Shown here: positions 1 through 8,801 of the stretch, piece after piece
How positions within the stretch are numbered: position 1 is the stretch's first letter
Layout: every line of letters begins with the position of its first letter
NCBI RefSeq assembly: GCF_009826975.1
Contig: NZ_WUMO01000006.1
Span: 62,001 to 126,000, forward strand
Source: Flavobacterium sp. HBTb2-11-1
Lineage (GTDB): Bacteria > Bacteroidota > Bacteroidia > Flavobacteriales > Flavobacteriaceae
Direction of reading: 5' to 3'
Length of the DNA stretch: 64,000 nucleotides
Notes under the pieces: model-generated
What the model was told of the DNA's origin: nothing
The model's input: only the letters and a program-made list of their open reading frames with translations
The model's database searches: none
Program-made: the position numbers and the translations under genes

Positions 1-1
1 T

Positions 2-127
2 CATCCAAAACGAGTAATATTTAATCCAGGAACCGAAAACCCAGAATTATATCAATTGTTAGAGCTAAATGATATTCAAGTTGAAGTTGCTTGTACATTA
101 GTTTTATTGGCTACAAATCAATATTAG
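2..127 (+). CDS. CoA-binding domain protein (YccU-like), 3' end only
   Basis: Only the last 41 codons are in the window; the gene begins upstream. The visible C-terminus has the HPKRVIFNPGTENPEL segment followed by an acidic helix and a VEVACTLVLLAT strand. I recognise this as the end of small Rossmann-fold CoA-binding (CoA_binding_2/YccU-like) proteins. These bind CoA or a nucleotide; a precise cellular role is not established. The stop codon is TAG. The gap to recR is 178 bp and shows no hairpin terminator or other clear feature. The call rests on a short fragment. Confidence 0.6.
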   Translation, partial: HPKRVIFNPGTENPELYQLLELNDIQVEVACTLVLLATNQY

Positions 128-292
128 GAAGATTGCATAAATACCTTTAGAAATAAATTTTAATGATAATTTATTAAAACATTAAATGCAAGCTGATTAA
201 GTGTTGAGAATAAACTTTTTTATTCTAATTTTCCAATATTGTTGAGCTTTTGAATTTAATGGCTGTAGTGTAGGCAAAACCATTAAAAGTAT

Positions 293-300
293 TACTTTTG
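293..300 (+). promoter_or_regulatory. Possible -7 element in front of recR
   Basis: TACTTTTG fits the Bacteroidota -7 consensus TAnnTTTG exactly, but no TTG -33 element lies at the usual distance. It ends five bases before the recR ATG, so if used it would give an almost leaderless message. Weak call. Confidence 0.3.
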
Positions 301-305
301 TCGTC

Positions 306-926
306 ATGGAATTTTCATCAAAATTAATTGAAAAAGCAGTAAACGAAATGTCGCAATTGCCAGGTATTGGCAAACGCACAGCACTTCGATTAGTTCTTCA
401 TTTGCTAAAACAGCCTAAAGAACAGACTGCTTTTTTGTCTCAGGCATTGTTAAATATGCGCGAGGATATTAAATTTTGTGAAAGTTGCTATAATATTTCT
501 GATACTAAAGTTTGTGAAATCTGTTCTAATCCAATTAGAAATCATGAGACAATATGTGTTGTAGAAGATATCAGAGACGTAATGGCGATAGAAAATACGG
601 GACAATTTAAAGGAATATATCATGTGCTTGGCGGGAAAATTTCTCCGATTGAAGGAGTCGGGCCTAATCAGTTGAATATTGTTAGTTTGGTGACAAAAGT
701 GAAATCTGGAAATGTAAAAGAGATTATTTTTGCATTAAGCTCAACAATGGAAGGTGACACAACAAATTTCTATATCTATAAACAAATTGCAGATTCCGAT
801 ATTATAATTTCAACAATTGCAAGAGGAATATCGGTTGGAGATGAATTGGAATATGCAGACGAAATAACATTAGGACGAAGTATTTTGCACAGAGTCCCTT
901 TTGAAAAAACATTTAAAAATAATTAA
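306..926 (+). CDS. recR: Recombination mediator protein RecR
   Basis: RecR works with RecF and RecO in the cytoplasm to load RecA at single-strand gaps during recombinational repair. The 206-residue length is normal. An N-terminal helix-hairpin-helix ([12 protein letters not shown], about residues 18-29) is followed by a four-cysteine zinc finger (C58, C61, C70, C73). A TOPRIM domain starts around [10 protein letters not shown], and the C-terminus contains the RecR-typical [14 protein letters not shown] segment. The start at 306 gives the [15 protein letters not shown] opening familiar from flavobacterial RecR. It lies just upstream of the polysaccharide locus but is functionally unrelated to it. 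Confidence 0.97.
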   Translation: MEFSSKLIEKAVNEMSQLPGIGKRTALRLVLHLLKQPKEQTAFLSQALLNMREDIKFCESCYNISDTKVCEICSNPIRNHETICVVEDIRDVMAIENTGQFKGIYHVLGGKISPIEGVGPNQLNIVSLVTKVKSGNVKEIIFALSSTMEGDTTNFYIYKQIADSDIIISTIARGISVGDELEYADEITLGRSILHRVPFEKTFKNN

Positions 927-991
927 CCCCCAAATACTAGCTATGTTTCCTGAATGATGAAGGGAAATTATAGTTGCAATAAACTGAACGA

Positions 992-1783
992 ATGACAAAA
1001 AAAAGTTTTTTTCTATTCTTATTAATTTCCACATTATTCACTTCATGTATTCCGATTAAAGATCTGGTTTATCTTCAAGATAAAAATGGTTCAGACGAAC
1101 AGAGAGCGATTGCAGAAGTAGAGTCAAAACCGTATAGATTGCAGGTAAATGATATTTTAAAAATCAATATAAAAGCTATTGATCCTAAATTGGTTTCTAT
1201 TTTTAATACAACGGAAGATCAAAGTGGACAAGCAGGAAAAAGTGAATCCGGTTTATATTTTGACGGTTTTACAGTTGATGATCATGGAAATATTAGAATG
1301 CCAATTCTCGGAGAAATAAATGTGATTGGTTATACTCTTGAAGAAGTTCGCGTAAAAATTGAAAAGAAATTACTAGAGGAGTATTTTAAAAGTGAAGCTA
1401 ATATATTTGTTACAGTTAAATTGGCAGGCTTTAGATATACGATTAACGGAGAAGTGGGAAGCACAGGAACAAAAACCTTGTTTAAAGATAATGTGACTAT
1501 TTTGGAAGCTGTTGCAAATGCAGGAGATATAACAACAGTGGGTAATAGAAAAGAAGTAACAGTAATTCGTCAGACTCCAACAGGTGTTCAAATGCATGAT
1601 ATTGACCTTACAGATGTGAATGTAATGAAATCACCTTATTATTATTTACAGCCAAATGATTATATCTACGTAAAACCATTGAGGCAAAAAACTTGGGGAA
1701 CAGGTCAAACAGGAATACAGTCTATTGGAACAATAATTACATTGTTATCTTTAGCTACAACAGTTTACCTAATTATAAAATAA
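992..1783 (+). CDS. Polysaccharide export outer-membrane lipoprotein (OPX, Wza-like)
   Basis: This 263-residue protein belongs to the OPX family that forms the outer-membrane exit of capsule/EPS export machines. The N-terminus is a lipoprotein signal ending in FTSC with the lipid-bearing cysteine at residue 19. The Poly_export domain follows (YRLQVNDILKINIKAIDP, about residues 48-65, then the GNIRMPILGEINVIG region), then one SLBB-like domain (about 150-230). A single C-terminal hydrophobic helix (about 240-262) may anchor or cross the outer membrane. It sits 15 bp upstream of the Wzc-type kinase, the classical partner. No convincing promoter was found upstream; TATGTTTC at 942 and TATAGTTG at 969 each miss the -7 consensus by one base. 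Confidence 0.93.
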   Translation: MTKKSFFLFLLISTLFTSCIPIKDLVYLQDKNGSDEQRAIAEVESKPYRLQVNDILKINIKAIDPKLVSIFNTTEDQSGQAGKSESGLYFDGFTVDDHGNIRMPILGEINVIGYTLEEVRVKIEKKLLEEYFKSEANIFVTVKLAGFRYTINGEVGSTGTKTLFKDNVTILEAVANAGDITTVGNRKEVTVIRQTPTGVQMHDIDLTDVNVMKSPYYYLQPNDYIYVKPLRQKTWGTGQTGIQSIGTIITLLSLATTVYLIIK

Positions 1784-1798
1784 AAATAGATTTTTAAA

Positions 1799-4246
1799 AT
1801 GTTAGACATTAAAGACTTTGCCATTTTTGAAAATCATTCTCATTTTGATTTTAAAGGGTTTCTGTTGAAAATTGCCAGTTACTGGAAATGGTTTCTTGCC
1901 AGTTTGATTATTACTTTTACAATTGCTTATCAGATAAACATTCGTAAAGAGAAAATTTACGAAATGCAGACATTAGTTTCCATAAAAGAAGAGAATAATC
2001 CTTTTTTTACCGCTAATACAAGTTTGGTGTTCAATTGGGGAGGAATTTCAGATCAGGTAAATGGGATTTCTACAATTCTTCAGTCAAGATCCCATAATGA
2101 ATTGGTTGTAGATAAGCTTCAGTTTTATATTGACTATTTAGAGCAAGGAAAATACAATTTAATAGACTCTTACGGCGCTGTTCCATTTTATATCGATATT
2201 GATAAGACAAAAGGACAGCTTGTAAATACGTTAATTGGTGTAAAATTTTTGAGTGAAAACGAATACCAAATCCAGGTTCCATTTGAAAATAACTCGGTTT
2301 CACTAATTACTTATAGCAATAACTCTTATAGTAGTACGTCAGTACAACCTGTAACTTTTATTAAAAAGTATAAAGTTGGAGAACGAGTTAATCTTCCATT
2401 CTTAAATTGGAAACTTCAAATAACAGATAATCCGGGTTTTTATAAAGGTAAAGAATACTTTTTAAGATTTAATGATTTTGACGGAACGGTATCTCGATAT
2501 AAAGGGATAAATGTAGATGCTGGGAAAAGCGGCGGGTCTATATTAACGTTGTCAATGCAGGGGACAAATAAGGCACGAATGGTAGATTATTTGAATTCTA
2601 CTGTAAAAATGCTTATAAAAATGCAGTTGGATGGAAAAAATCAATTTGCTACAAACACTATTCGTTTTATTGATAGTACTTTGGTGGCAATGGAATCTCA
2701 ACTGAAACAAACGGGCAATGAATTAAAAACTTTCCAAAAAGATAAGAATATTTATGAAATTGAAGGAGGTGGCTCTAAAGTTTCAGAGAAAATAATGGAT
2801 TTTGATGTAGAAAAAGATCAAGTTACTAGAAAAATAGCGTATTATAATTCGTTAAAATCATATTTAAATAGTAGCGATGATTATTCTAGATTACCAGCAC
2901 CTTCTGTTGCAGGAATTGAAGATCCTAATATTGTTGCAAATGTTTCCAAACTTATAGCGCTTTCTACGCAAAGATCTGAAATGGCTTATGCTGTGAAGAG
3001 CGAAAAAATATTTAAAGATTTTGATAATCAAATGCAGGCAGTGAAGAATGTTCTTCAAGAGAATATTGCTACTGCAAAAGCATCTTTATTATCTGATTTG
3101 TCTCTGGTAAATGCGAAAATTGGTCAAGCAGAAAGTACTGTGAGAAGGCTTCCTGCTGAACAACAAGAATTATTGAAGATCAAAAGGAAATATGATTTAA
3201 ATGATAATATTTATACAGAATTTCTTCAAAAAAGAAATGAGGCAGAGATTGTAAGGGCATCTAATTTATCTGACATTCATTTTATTGATCCAGCAAAAGA
3301 TATCGGAGAAGGGCTAATAGGGCCTAAAACTTCTGTAAATTATGTAATGGCTTTGTTTTTAGGGGCTTTGATTCCTTTATTATTTGTTTTAGTGATTTTT
3401 TTCATTAATAATTCAATCCAGAATAGTGAAGATATTACTAGACTAACACAGATTCCGTTACTTGGGATTATCGGGCTAAATAAGGATTCAGGTACTTTAG
3501 CAGTTTTTGATAAGCCAAAATCAGCACTTTCAGAAGCTTTTAGAGGCATTCGTTCTTCCCTTCAGTTCTTGTATAAAAAACAGCAAGTCAAAGGATCAAA
3601 AACATTAATGATTACTTCTTCAATTAGTGGTGAAGGAAAGACATTTTGTTCTATAAATATTGCTACAGTTTTTGCTTTAAGCGAAAAGAAAACCGTAATT
3701 GTTGGTCTAGATTTACGAAAGCCTAGATTAGCAGATGAATTTCAAATAAAATCATCTTTAGGTGTTGTCAATTATTTGATAAAACAAAATAATTTAGAGG
3801 AAATTACTAATTCAACGTCAATTCCAAATTTAGATGTAATTTTGTCTGGACCAATTCCGCCAAATCCTTCAGAGCTAATTTTAAGCGATGCTATGAAGGA
3901 ATTGATTGATGAATTGAAGCAAAAATATGATTATATAGTTTTGGATACTCCGCCAGTTGGTTTAGTAGCAGATTCATTAGAATTAGTTCAGTTTGCAGAT
4001 GTAACATTGTATATCGTAAGGCAAAATTATACTAAGAAAGATATGATAACGTTGTTAAATACCAGACTTAAACGTGGTGAGTTAAGTAATGTTAGTATTG
4101 TGTTGAATGGCTATGAAAATAAAGCTAAATATGGGACTGGTTACGGTTATGGCTATGGTTACGGAGCTTATTCAAATGGTTATCACGAAGAAGAAGCAAA
4201 AGTTGGATTTTGGAAAGCATTCATGAATCGAATTAGAAAAAGCTAA
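1799..4246 (+). CDS. wzc: Wzc-type polysaccharide co-polymerase / BY-family tyrosine kinase
   Basis: This inner-membrane co-polymerase and autokinase controls polymer length and couples the polymerase to the OPX pore. The 815 residues show TM1 near residues 29-47, a long periplasmic part with a GNVR-type coiled region (about 285-490), and TM2 near 512-538. A cytoplasmic kinase domain follows, with Walker A (GEGKT, about 611-617), Walker A' (VIVGLDLRKPR) and Walker B (YIVLDTPPVGLV). The extreme C-terminus carries seven tyrosines in a Gly-Tyr repeat (about 778-796), the expected autophosphorylation cluster. It lies between the OPX gene and precursor genes in one apparent operon. The single-chain architecture (Wzz plus kinase) is normal for Bacteroidota. 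Confidence 0.94.
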   Translation: MLDIKDFAIFENHSHFDFKGFLLKIASYWKWFLASLIITFTIAYQINIRKEKIYEMQTLVSIKEENNPFFTANTSLVFNWGGISDQVNGISTILQSRSHNELVVDKLQFYIDYLEQGKYNLIDSYGAVPFYIDIDKTKGQLVNTLIGVKFLSENEYQIQVPFENNSVSLITYSNNSYSSTSVQPVTFIKKYKVGERVNLPFLNWKLQITDNPGFYKGKEYFLRFNDFDGTVSRYKGINVDAGKSGGSILTLSMQGTNKARMVDYLNSTVKMLIKMQLDGKNQFATNTIRFIDSTLVAMESQLKQTGNELKTFQKDKNIYEIEGGGSKVSEKIMDFDVEKDQVTRKIAYYNSLKSYLNSSDDYSRLPAPSVAGIEDPNIVANVSKLIALSTQRSEMAYAVKSEKIFKDFDNQMQAVKNVLQENIATAKASLLSDLSLVNAKIGQAESTVRRLPAEQQELLKIKRKYDLNDNIYTEFLQKRNEAEIVRASNLSDIHFIDPAKDIGEGLIGPKTSVNYVMALFLGALIPLLFVLVIFFINNSIQNSEDITRLTQIPLLGIIGLNKDSGTLAVFDKPKSALSEAFRGIRSSLQFLYKKQQVKGSKTLMITSSISGEGKTFCSINIATVFALSEKKTVIVGLDLRKPRLADEFQIKSSLGVVNYLIKQNNLEEITNSTSIPNLDVILSGPIPPNPSELILSDAMKELIDELKQKYDYIVLDTPPVGLVADSLELVQFADVTLYIVRQNYTKKDMITLLNTRLKRGELSNVSIVLNGYENKAKYGTGYGYGYGYGAYSNGYHEEEAKVGFWKAFMNRIRKS

Positions 4247-4257
4247 ACTTTTGATAA

Positions 4258-5241
4258 ATGGAAAGTAAAACAAAAGATACAATTTTAATTACAGGAGGGG
4301 CTGGATTTATAGGCTCAAATTTGACCGAGTATTTTTTAGGTTTAGGCTATAAAGTTGTCTGTTTGGATAATTTTTCCACAGGACATCGTCATAATTTGAA
4401 AGATTTTTTAAGCAATCCTGATTTTAAATTAATCGAAGGTGATATTCGAAATTTAGCAGATTGTAATTTAGCAGTTGAAGGAGCAGATTATATTTTACAT
4501 CAAGCTGCTTTAGGTTCTGTTCCAAGGTCAATAAAGGACCCAATTACGACCAATGAAGTAAATGTTTCTGGATTTTTAAATATGCTTACAGCAGCTCGTG
4601 ATGCTAAAGTAAAACGATTTGTATTTGCAGCGAGTTCATCAACCTATGGAGATTCTCAAGGATTGCCAAAAGTAGAAGATGTTATCGGAAAACCATTGTC
4701 TCCTTATGCCATTACTAAGTATGTAAATGAGTTATATGCGGAAATCTTTAGTAAAACTTATGGCTTACAAACAATCGGACTTAGGTATTTTAATGTTTTT
4801 GGAAGAAAGCAAGATCCTAACGGTGCTTATGCAGCAGTAATTCCAAAATTTGTAAAACAATTTATGAATCATGAAAGTCCTGTGATTAACGGAGATGGGA
4901 ATTACTCTCGTGATTTTACCTACATCGATAATGTTATTCAGATGAATGAACTGGCAATGACTTCTAAAAATCCGGAAGCCATTAATACTGTTTACAATAC
5001 TGCATTTGGAGATAGAAATACATTAAATGATTTGGTTAAATATTTAAAAGAATATTTATCCGAGTTTGATCCAAAAATAAAAGATGTCCCAGTCGTTTAT
5101 GGAGAAAATAGAGCAGGAGATATTCCGCATTCTTTGGCGAGTATTGAAAAAGCAAAAAAAATACTGGGATATAATCCGAAATATTCTTTGCAAGACGGAT
5201 TGAAAGAAGCTGTAGGATGGTATTGGAATAATTTAAAATAA
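4258..5241 (+). CDS. UDP-N-acetylhexosamine 4-epimerase (WbpP/TviC-like SDR)
   Basis: An extended short-chain dehydrogenase of 327 residues. It has the GGAGFIGSN nucleotide-binding loop (about 13-21), the FAASSSTYGDS strand and the catalytic Tyr-x3-Lys pair in PYAITKYVNELY. The VCLDNFSTGHRHNL stretch and overall pattern resemble WbpP/TviC, which interconvert UDP-GlcNAc(A) and UDP-GalNAc(A). The TviB-like dehydrogenase at 7482 would complete a Vi-antigen-type route to UDP-GalNAcA. It starts 11 bp after wzc. Simple GalE activity is the main alternative; the family call is much surer than the substrate. Confidence 0.85.
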   Translation: MESKTKDTILITGGAGFIGSNLTEYFLGLGYKVVCLDNFSTGHRHNLKDFLSNPDFKLIEGDIRNLADCNLAVEGADYILHQAALGSVPRSIKDPITTNEVNVSGFLNMLTAARDAKVKRFVFAASSSTYGDSQGLPKVEDVIGKPLSPYAITKYVNELYAEIFSKTYGLQTIGLRYFNVFGRKQDPNGAYAAVIPKFVKQFMNHESPVINGDGNYSRDFTYIDNVIQMNELAMTSKNPEAINTVYNTAFGDRNTLNDLVKYLKEYLSEFDPKIKDVPVVYGENRAGDIPHSLASIEKAKKILGYNPKYSLQDGLKEAVGWYWNNLK

Positions 5242-5268
5242 ATTTACGATCAAGATAAAATAGATCAA

Positions 5269-6660
5269 ATGAAAATTACAAAAATTTGCTGCATTGGTGC
5301 AGGATATGTTGGAGGGCCAACAATGGCAGTTATAGCGCAAAAATGCCCACACATTCAAGTTACGGTTGTTGATTTAAACGAACAAAGAATAGCAGATTGG
5401 AACGATCCAAATCCTGAAAATATTCCAATATATGAGCCAGGTCTTTCTGAAATTGTAGCAGAAGCTAGAGGTAGAAATCTATTTTTTTCTACAGATGTTG
5501 ATAAGGCAATAGATGAGGCACAAATGATATTTATCTCGGTAAATACGCCAACCAAAACTTATGGTAAAGGCAAAGGAATGGCAGCCGATTTAAAATATAT
5601 TGAGTTATGTGCAAGACAAATAGCAAGAGTAGCAAAACAAAATAAAATAGTTGTAGAGAAATCAACTTTGCCAGTTAGAACTGCTGAAGCTATTAAAAGC
5701 ATATTAGATAATACTGGAAACGGTGTTCAGTTTCAAATTTTGTCTAATCCAGAATTTTTGGCGGAAGGAACTGCGGTTACAGATTTGTTAAATCCAGATC
5801 GAATTTTGATCGGTGGGGATACAACTCCTGAAGGCGAGGAAGCGATTAACGCTTTAGTAGACGTTTATGCAAATTGGATAAGCAAAGAAAAGATTTTAAC
5901 AACAAATGTTTGGTCATCAGAGTTGTCTAAATTGACTGCAAATGCATTTTTAGCTCAACGAATTTCATCTATTAATGCGATGTCTGAATTGTGTGAAAAA
6001 ACAGGTGCAGATGTCAACGAGGTGGCGAGGGCAATTGGAATGGATAGCAGAATCGGTCCTAAATTCTTAAAAGCTTCTGTTGGATTTGGAGGTTCTTGTT
6101 TTCAAAAAGATATTCTGAATTTAGTTTATATAGCAAAGTCATACGGATTAAATGAAGTTGCCGATTACTGGGAACAAGTCATTATTATGAACGATCATCA
6201 AAAAAGAAGATTCTCAAATAAAATTGTTCAAACATTATACAATACAGTAGCCGATAAGAAAATTACTTTTTTGGGATGGGCTTTCAAAAAAGATACAAAC
6301 GATACAAGAGAATCTGCCGCAATTTATGTAGCTGATGATTTAGTAAATGAACAAGCTAAAATTTCAGTTTATGATCCGAAAGTTTCAGAAAATAAGATGT
6401 TAAGCGATCTTAACTATTTAGAAACAAGATCAAGTGAAGAAAATGTAAAAGCGTTGAATGTGTTTGACAATGCTTATGAAGCTTGCAAGGACGCTCATGC
6501 AATTGCAATCTTAACCGAATGGGATGAATTTACTACTTATGACTGGAAAAAAATATACGATTCTATGCATAAGCCCGCTTTTGTTTTTGATGGAAGAAAT
6601 ATTTTGAATGCTAAAGAATTAGAGTCAATTGGATTTGTTTATAATGGAATAGGTTCCTAA
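5269..6660 (+). CDS. ugd: UDP-glucose 6-dehydrogenase, animal-like subfamily
   Basis: Oxidises UDP-glucose to UDP-glucuronate with NAD+, supplying an acidic sugar for the polymer. The 463-residue protein has an N-terminal Rossmann motif GAGYVGGPT (about 10-18), a central helical dimer region, and the catalytic cysteine near residue 277 inside [16 protein letters not shown]. The segments [38 protein letters not shown] and [11 protein letters not shown] follow the metazoan enzyme from memory much more closely than the common bacterial Ugd, which reads GSCFPKD at the active site. The length also fits the animal class of about 490 rather than the 390-440 of many bacterial forms. It is 27 bp downstream of the epimerase, in the same operon. 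Confidence 0.93.
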   Translation: MKITKICCIGAGYVGGPTMAVIAQKCPHIQVTVVDLNEQRIADWNDPNPENIPIYEPGLSEIVAEARGRNLFFSTDVDKAIDEAQMIFISVNTPTKTYGKGKGMAADLKYIELCARQIARVAKQNKIVVEKSTLPVRTAEAIKSILDNTGNGVQFQILSNPEFLAEGTAVTDLLNPDRILIGGDTTPEGEEAINALVDVYANWISKEKILTTNVWSSELSKLTANAFLAQRISSINAMSELCEKTGADVNEVARAIGMDSRIGPKFLKASVGFGGSCFQKDILNLVYIAKSYGLNEVADYWEQVIIMNDHQKRRFSNKIVQTLYNTVADKKITFLGWAFKKDTNDTRESAAIYVADDLVNEQAKISVYDPKVSENKMLSDLNYLETRSSEENVKALNVFDNAYEACKDAHAIAILTEWDEFTTYDWKKIYDSMHKPAFVFDGRNILNAKELESIGFVYNGIGS

Positions 6661-6734
6661 AGAACTTTTGTCGCGAAGTGAAAATGATGCAGAAATATGA
6701 AGTGTAATAAGTTTGCTTCGATATAAATATAAAG

Positions 6735-7199
6735 ATGAATTGGTTCGTAGTTTATACAAAACCTAAATGGGAGAAAAAAGTTGCCGATAAGCTTAATCAA
6801 TTAGGGATTGAATGCTATTGTCCCCTTATTACTCAAGTTAAGCAATGGTCAGACAGAAAGAAAAGGATAGAAGTGCCACTTTTTAATTCTTATGTTTTTG
6901 TTCAATTGGAAGATTCAGACAGGAATTTAGTTTTTCAGGTTGCCGGAGTTGTTAGATATTTGTTTTGGTTAGGGAAACCCGCAATCGTAAAAGACTGGGA
7001 AATCGAAGCGATAAAAAACAGTCTTAAAGCAACAAATATTAGTGAAGTTACTGTTTCCGCGCTTCAAGTGGGAGATAAAATTAAATTAGAATCGGGAGCA
7101 TTTATTAATCAAAATGCAATTGTTCAAGAAGTTTCTAATAATTATTATACTTTAATCTTGGAAACTTTAGGATGTATTCTAAAAATAAAATATAAATAA
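6735..7199 (+). CDS. UpxY/RfaH-type transcription antiterminator (NusG paralogue)
   Basis: A specialised NusG paralogue of 154 residues. UpxY proteins of Bacteroides bind RNA polymerase early in a capsule operon and allow full-length transcription. The NusG N-terminal domain opens with NWFVVYTKPKWEKKVADKL and continues through LFNSYVFVQL. A short C-terminal KOW-type segment begins around LQVGDKIKLESGAF. It is the last gene before a terminator hairpin (7221), and the next promoter and a foldable leader lie at 7359-7469. This placement strongly suggests that it regulates the large operon downstream, although target specificity cannot be read from sequence. Confidence 0.9.
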   Translation: MNWFVVYTKPKWEKKVADKLNQLGIECYCPLITQVKQWSDRKKRIEVPLFNSYVFVQLEDSDRNLVFQVAGVVRYLFWLGKPAIVKDWEIEAIKNSLKATNISEVTVSALQVGDKIKLESGAFINQNAIVQEVSNNYYTLILETLGCILKIKYK

Positions 7200-7220
7200 C
7201 GACGTTATCAAATAAAAATT

Positions 7221-7268
7221 AACAGAAGAGAAGTCTTTTTTTTAGATTTTTTCTTCTGTTTTTTTTAT
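7221..7268 (+). terminator. Intrinsic terminator / possible attenuator after the antiterminator gene
   Basis: A 9-bp perfect stem (AACAGAAGA at 7221-7229 with TCTTCTGTT at 7252-7260), extendable by several weaker pairs, is followed directly by a T-tract (7259-7266). The spacing from the UpxY stop codon is about 20 bases. It separates the first polysaccharide block from the second, so it may be either an ordinary terminator or a site where antitermination matters. Confidence 0.7.
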
Positions 7269-7358
7269 GAAGGAATTATTTACGGCCTGATTAATAATGT
7301 GTTGTCATTAAGTGTTTTTAAATTAACAATTTGTTTTCGAGTATTACGTGAAACCGTA

Positions 7359-7389
7359 TTGAATAACTAGACTTATTATACTATATTTG
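7359..7389 (+). promoter_or_regulatory. Bacteroidota-type promoter for the block starting at 7482
   Basis: TTG at 7359-7361, a 20-base spacer and TATATTTG at 7382-7389 match the Bacteroidota sigma-ABfr-type consensus (TTG-N17-23-TAnnTTTG) exactly. The predicted start lies near 7395, giving a leader of roughly 85-90 bases. This is the best promoter match in the window. Confidence 0.75.
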
Positions 7390-7404
7390 CGCGAAAATGA
7401 TTAA

Positions 7405-7469
7405 TTTAGGCATCTGAGTCAGATATTGTGACTTGGAATGGCGAAGCCGTGAATTTTTGATAGCCTAAA
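7405..7469 (+). ncRNA. Foldable 5' leader (three-stem structure) of the 7482 operon
   Basis: The leader can close with a 7-bp stem (7405-7411 with 7463-7469). Inside are two compact 5-bp hairpins: 7412-7416 with 7420-7424 (triloop AGT), and 7438-7442 with 7446-7450 (triloop GAA, one G-U pair). It lies between the promoter and the first ATG, next to an antiterminator gene, as ops-type or UpxY-responsive leaders do. It matches no riboswitch that I know. It is predicted by eye only. Confidence 0.4.
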
Positions 7470-7481
7470 GAAATTAAGAAA

Positions 7482-8771
7482 ATGGAATTAGATAAAAATA
7501 TTAAAATTGCAGTTATTGGTTTAGGGTATGTAGGATTACCATTAGCTCGATTATTTGCAACAAAATATTCTGTTGTTGGTTTTGATATAAATGAGTCTAG
7601 AGTCAATTCTTTGAAATCGGGAACTGATACAACTTTAGAAGTTGAAGATGATGTTTTACAAAAAGTATTAATTACCAATCCTGATGAAGATGCAGGTCTG
7701 TATTGTACTACTTCGATAGATGATATTAAGAATTGCAATTATTATATAGTTACAGTTCCTACTCCAGTTGATAGAAATAATAGACCAGATTTAACACCTC
7801 TTTATAAGTCTAGCGAAACCGTTGGTAAAGTTCTAAAAAAAGGAGATATCGTTATTTACGAATCAACTGTTTATCCTGGAGTAACAGAAGAGCAATGTGT
7901 GCCAGTTCTAGAGCAGGTTTCTGGATTAAAATTTAATGAAGACTTTTTTGCAGGATATTCGCCAGAAAGAATAAATCCAGGAGATAAGGAACATACAGTT
8001 GAAAAAATTCTGAAAGTTACTTCTGGGTCAACGCCGGAAATTGGGTTAAAAGTTGATGCTTTATATAAGTCTGTAATTACTGCTGGAACACATTTAGCAC
8101 CAACTATAAAAGTTGCCGAAGCGGCTAAGGTTATTGAAAATTCTCAAAGAGATATTAATATCGCTTTTGTTAATGAATTGGCGAAGATTTTCAATCTAAT
8201 GAATATTGATACACAAGAAGTACTAACGGCAGCGGCAACAAAATGGAATTTTTTGCCATTTAAGCCAGGCCTTGTCGGTGGACATTGTATCGGTGTTGAT
8301 CCCTATTATTTAGCACAAAGAGCCCAAGAGTTCGGTTATCATCCTGAAATAATTTTAGCTGGTAGACGTTTGAACGATAGCATGGGAGAATACGTAGCTT
8401 CACAAATAGTGAAACTAATGATTAAAAAAGGAATTTCTGTAAATGGAGCCGAGTTACTAATGCTTGGAATTACTTTCAAAGAAAATTGTCCAGATGTACG
8501 AAATACTAAGATAGTCGATGTTGTTAAAGCATTAAAAGATTATGGAATTGTTGTGATGATATTCGATCCACTTGCAGATGTGCAGGATGTAAAAAAAGAG
8601 TATAATTTAGTAACATTAAATTCTATTCCCAATAATAAATTTGATGCAATAGTTCTAGGAGTTTCGCATGCGGAGTTTTTAGAATTAAACTTTGCTGAAT
8701 TGCAAAAATCAAATAGTTTATTGTATGACGTAAAAGGAGTTTTAGGTGCTATAGCTGATAATAGATTATAG
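7482..8771 (+). CDS. UDP-N-acetylhexosamine 6-dehydrogenase (TviB/WbpO-like)
   Basis: Oxidises the C6 of UDP-GlcNAc or UDP-GalNAc to the uronic acid. The 429-residue protein has the N-terminal GLGYVGLPLA Rossmann loop (about residues 14-23), a PTPVDRNNRPDL segment, and the catalytic cysteine near residue 269 in GGHCIGVDPYYL. The C-terminal domain begins around LGITFKENCPDVRNT. These features separate the HexNAc dehydrogenases (WecC/TviB/WbpA) from the UDP-glucose enzyme at 5269. With the 4258 epimerase it can give UDP-GalNAcA. It is the first gene behind the 7359 promoter and leader. Confidence 0.9.
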   Translation: MELDKNIKIAVIGLGYVGLPLARLFATKYSVVGFDINESRVNSLKSGTDTTLEVEDDVLQKVLITNPDEDAGLYCTTSIDDIKNCNYYIVTVPTPVDRNNRPDLTPLYKSSETVGKVLKKGDIVIYESTVYPGVTEEQCVPVLEQVSGLKFNEDFFAGYSPERINPGDKEHTVEKILKVTSGSTPEIGLKVDALYKSVITAGTHLAPTIKVAEAAKVIENSQRDINIAFVNELAKIFNLMNIDTQEVLTAAATKWNFLPFKPGLVGGHCIGVDPYYLAQRAQEFGYHPEIILAGRRLNDSMGEYVASQIVKLMIKKGISVNGAELLMLGITFKENCPDVRNTKIVDVVKALKDYGIVVMIFDPLADVQDVKKEYNLVTLNSIPNNKFDAIVLGVSHAEFLELNFAELQKSNSLLYDVKGVLGAIADNRL

Positions 8772-8801
8772 ACTAAAAATCCTTTTTTTATTTAGAGAAA
8801 A

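Noticed and set aside
942..976. TATGTTTC and TATAGTTG before the OPX lipoprotein as the main locus promoter
   Set aside because: Each has one mismatch in the -7 box and neither has a TTG at the right distance. The true promoter of the first block is left open.
6673..6678. The word GCGAAG in three spacers (6673, 7441 and 35795) as a shared regulatory site
   Set aside because: Six bases without consistent flanks or spacing to gene starts is compatible with chance.
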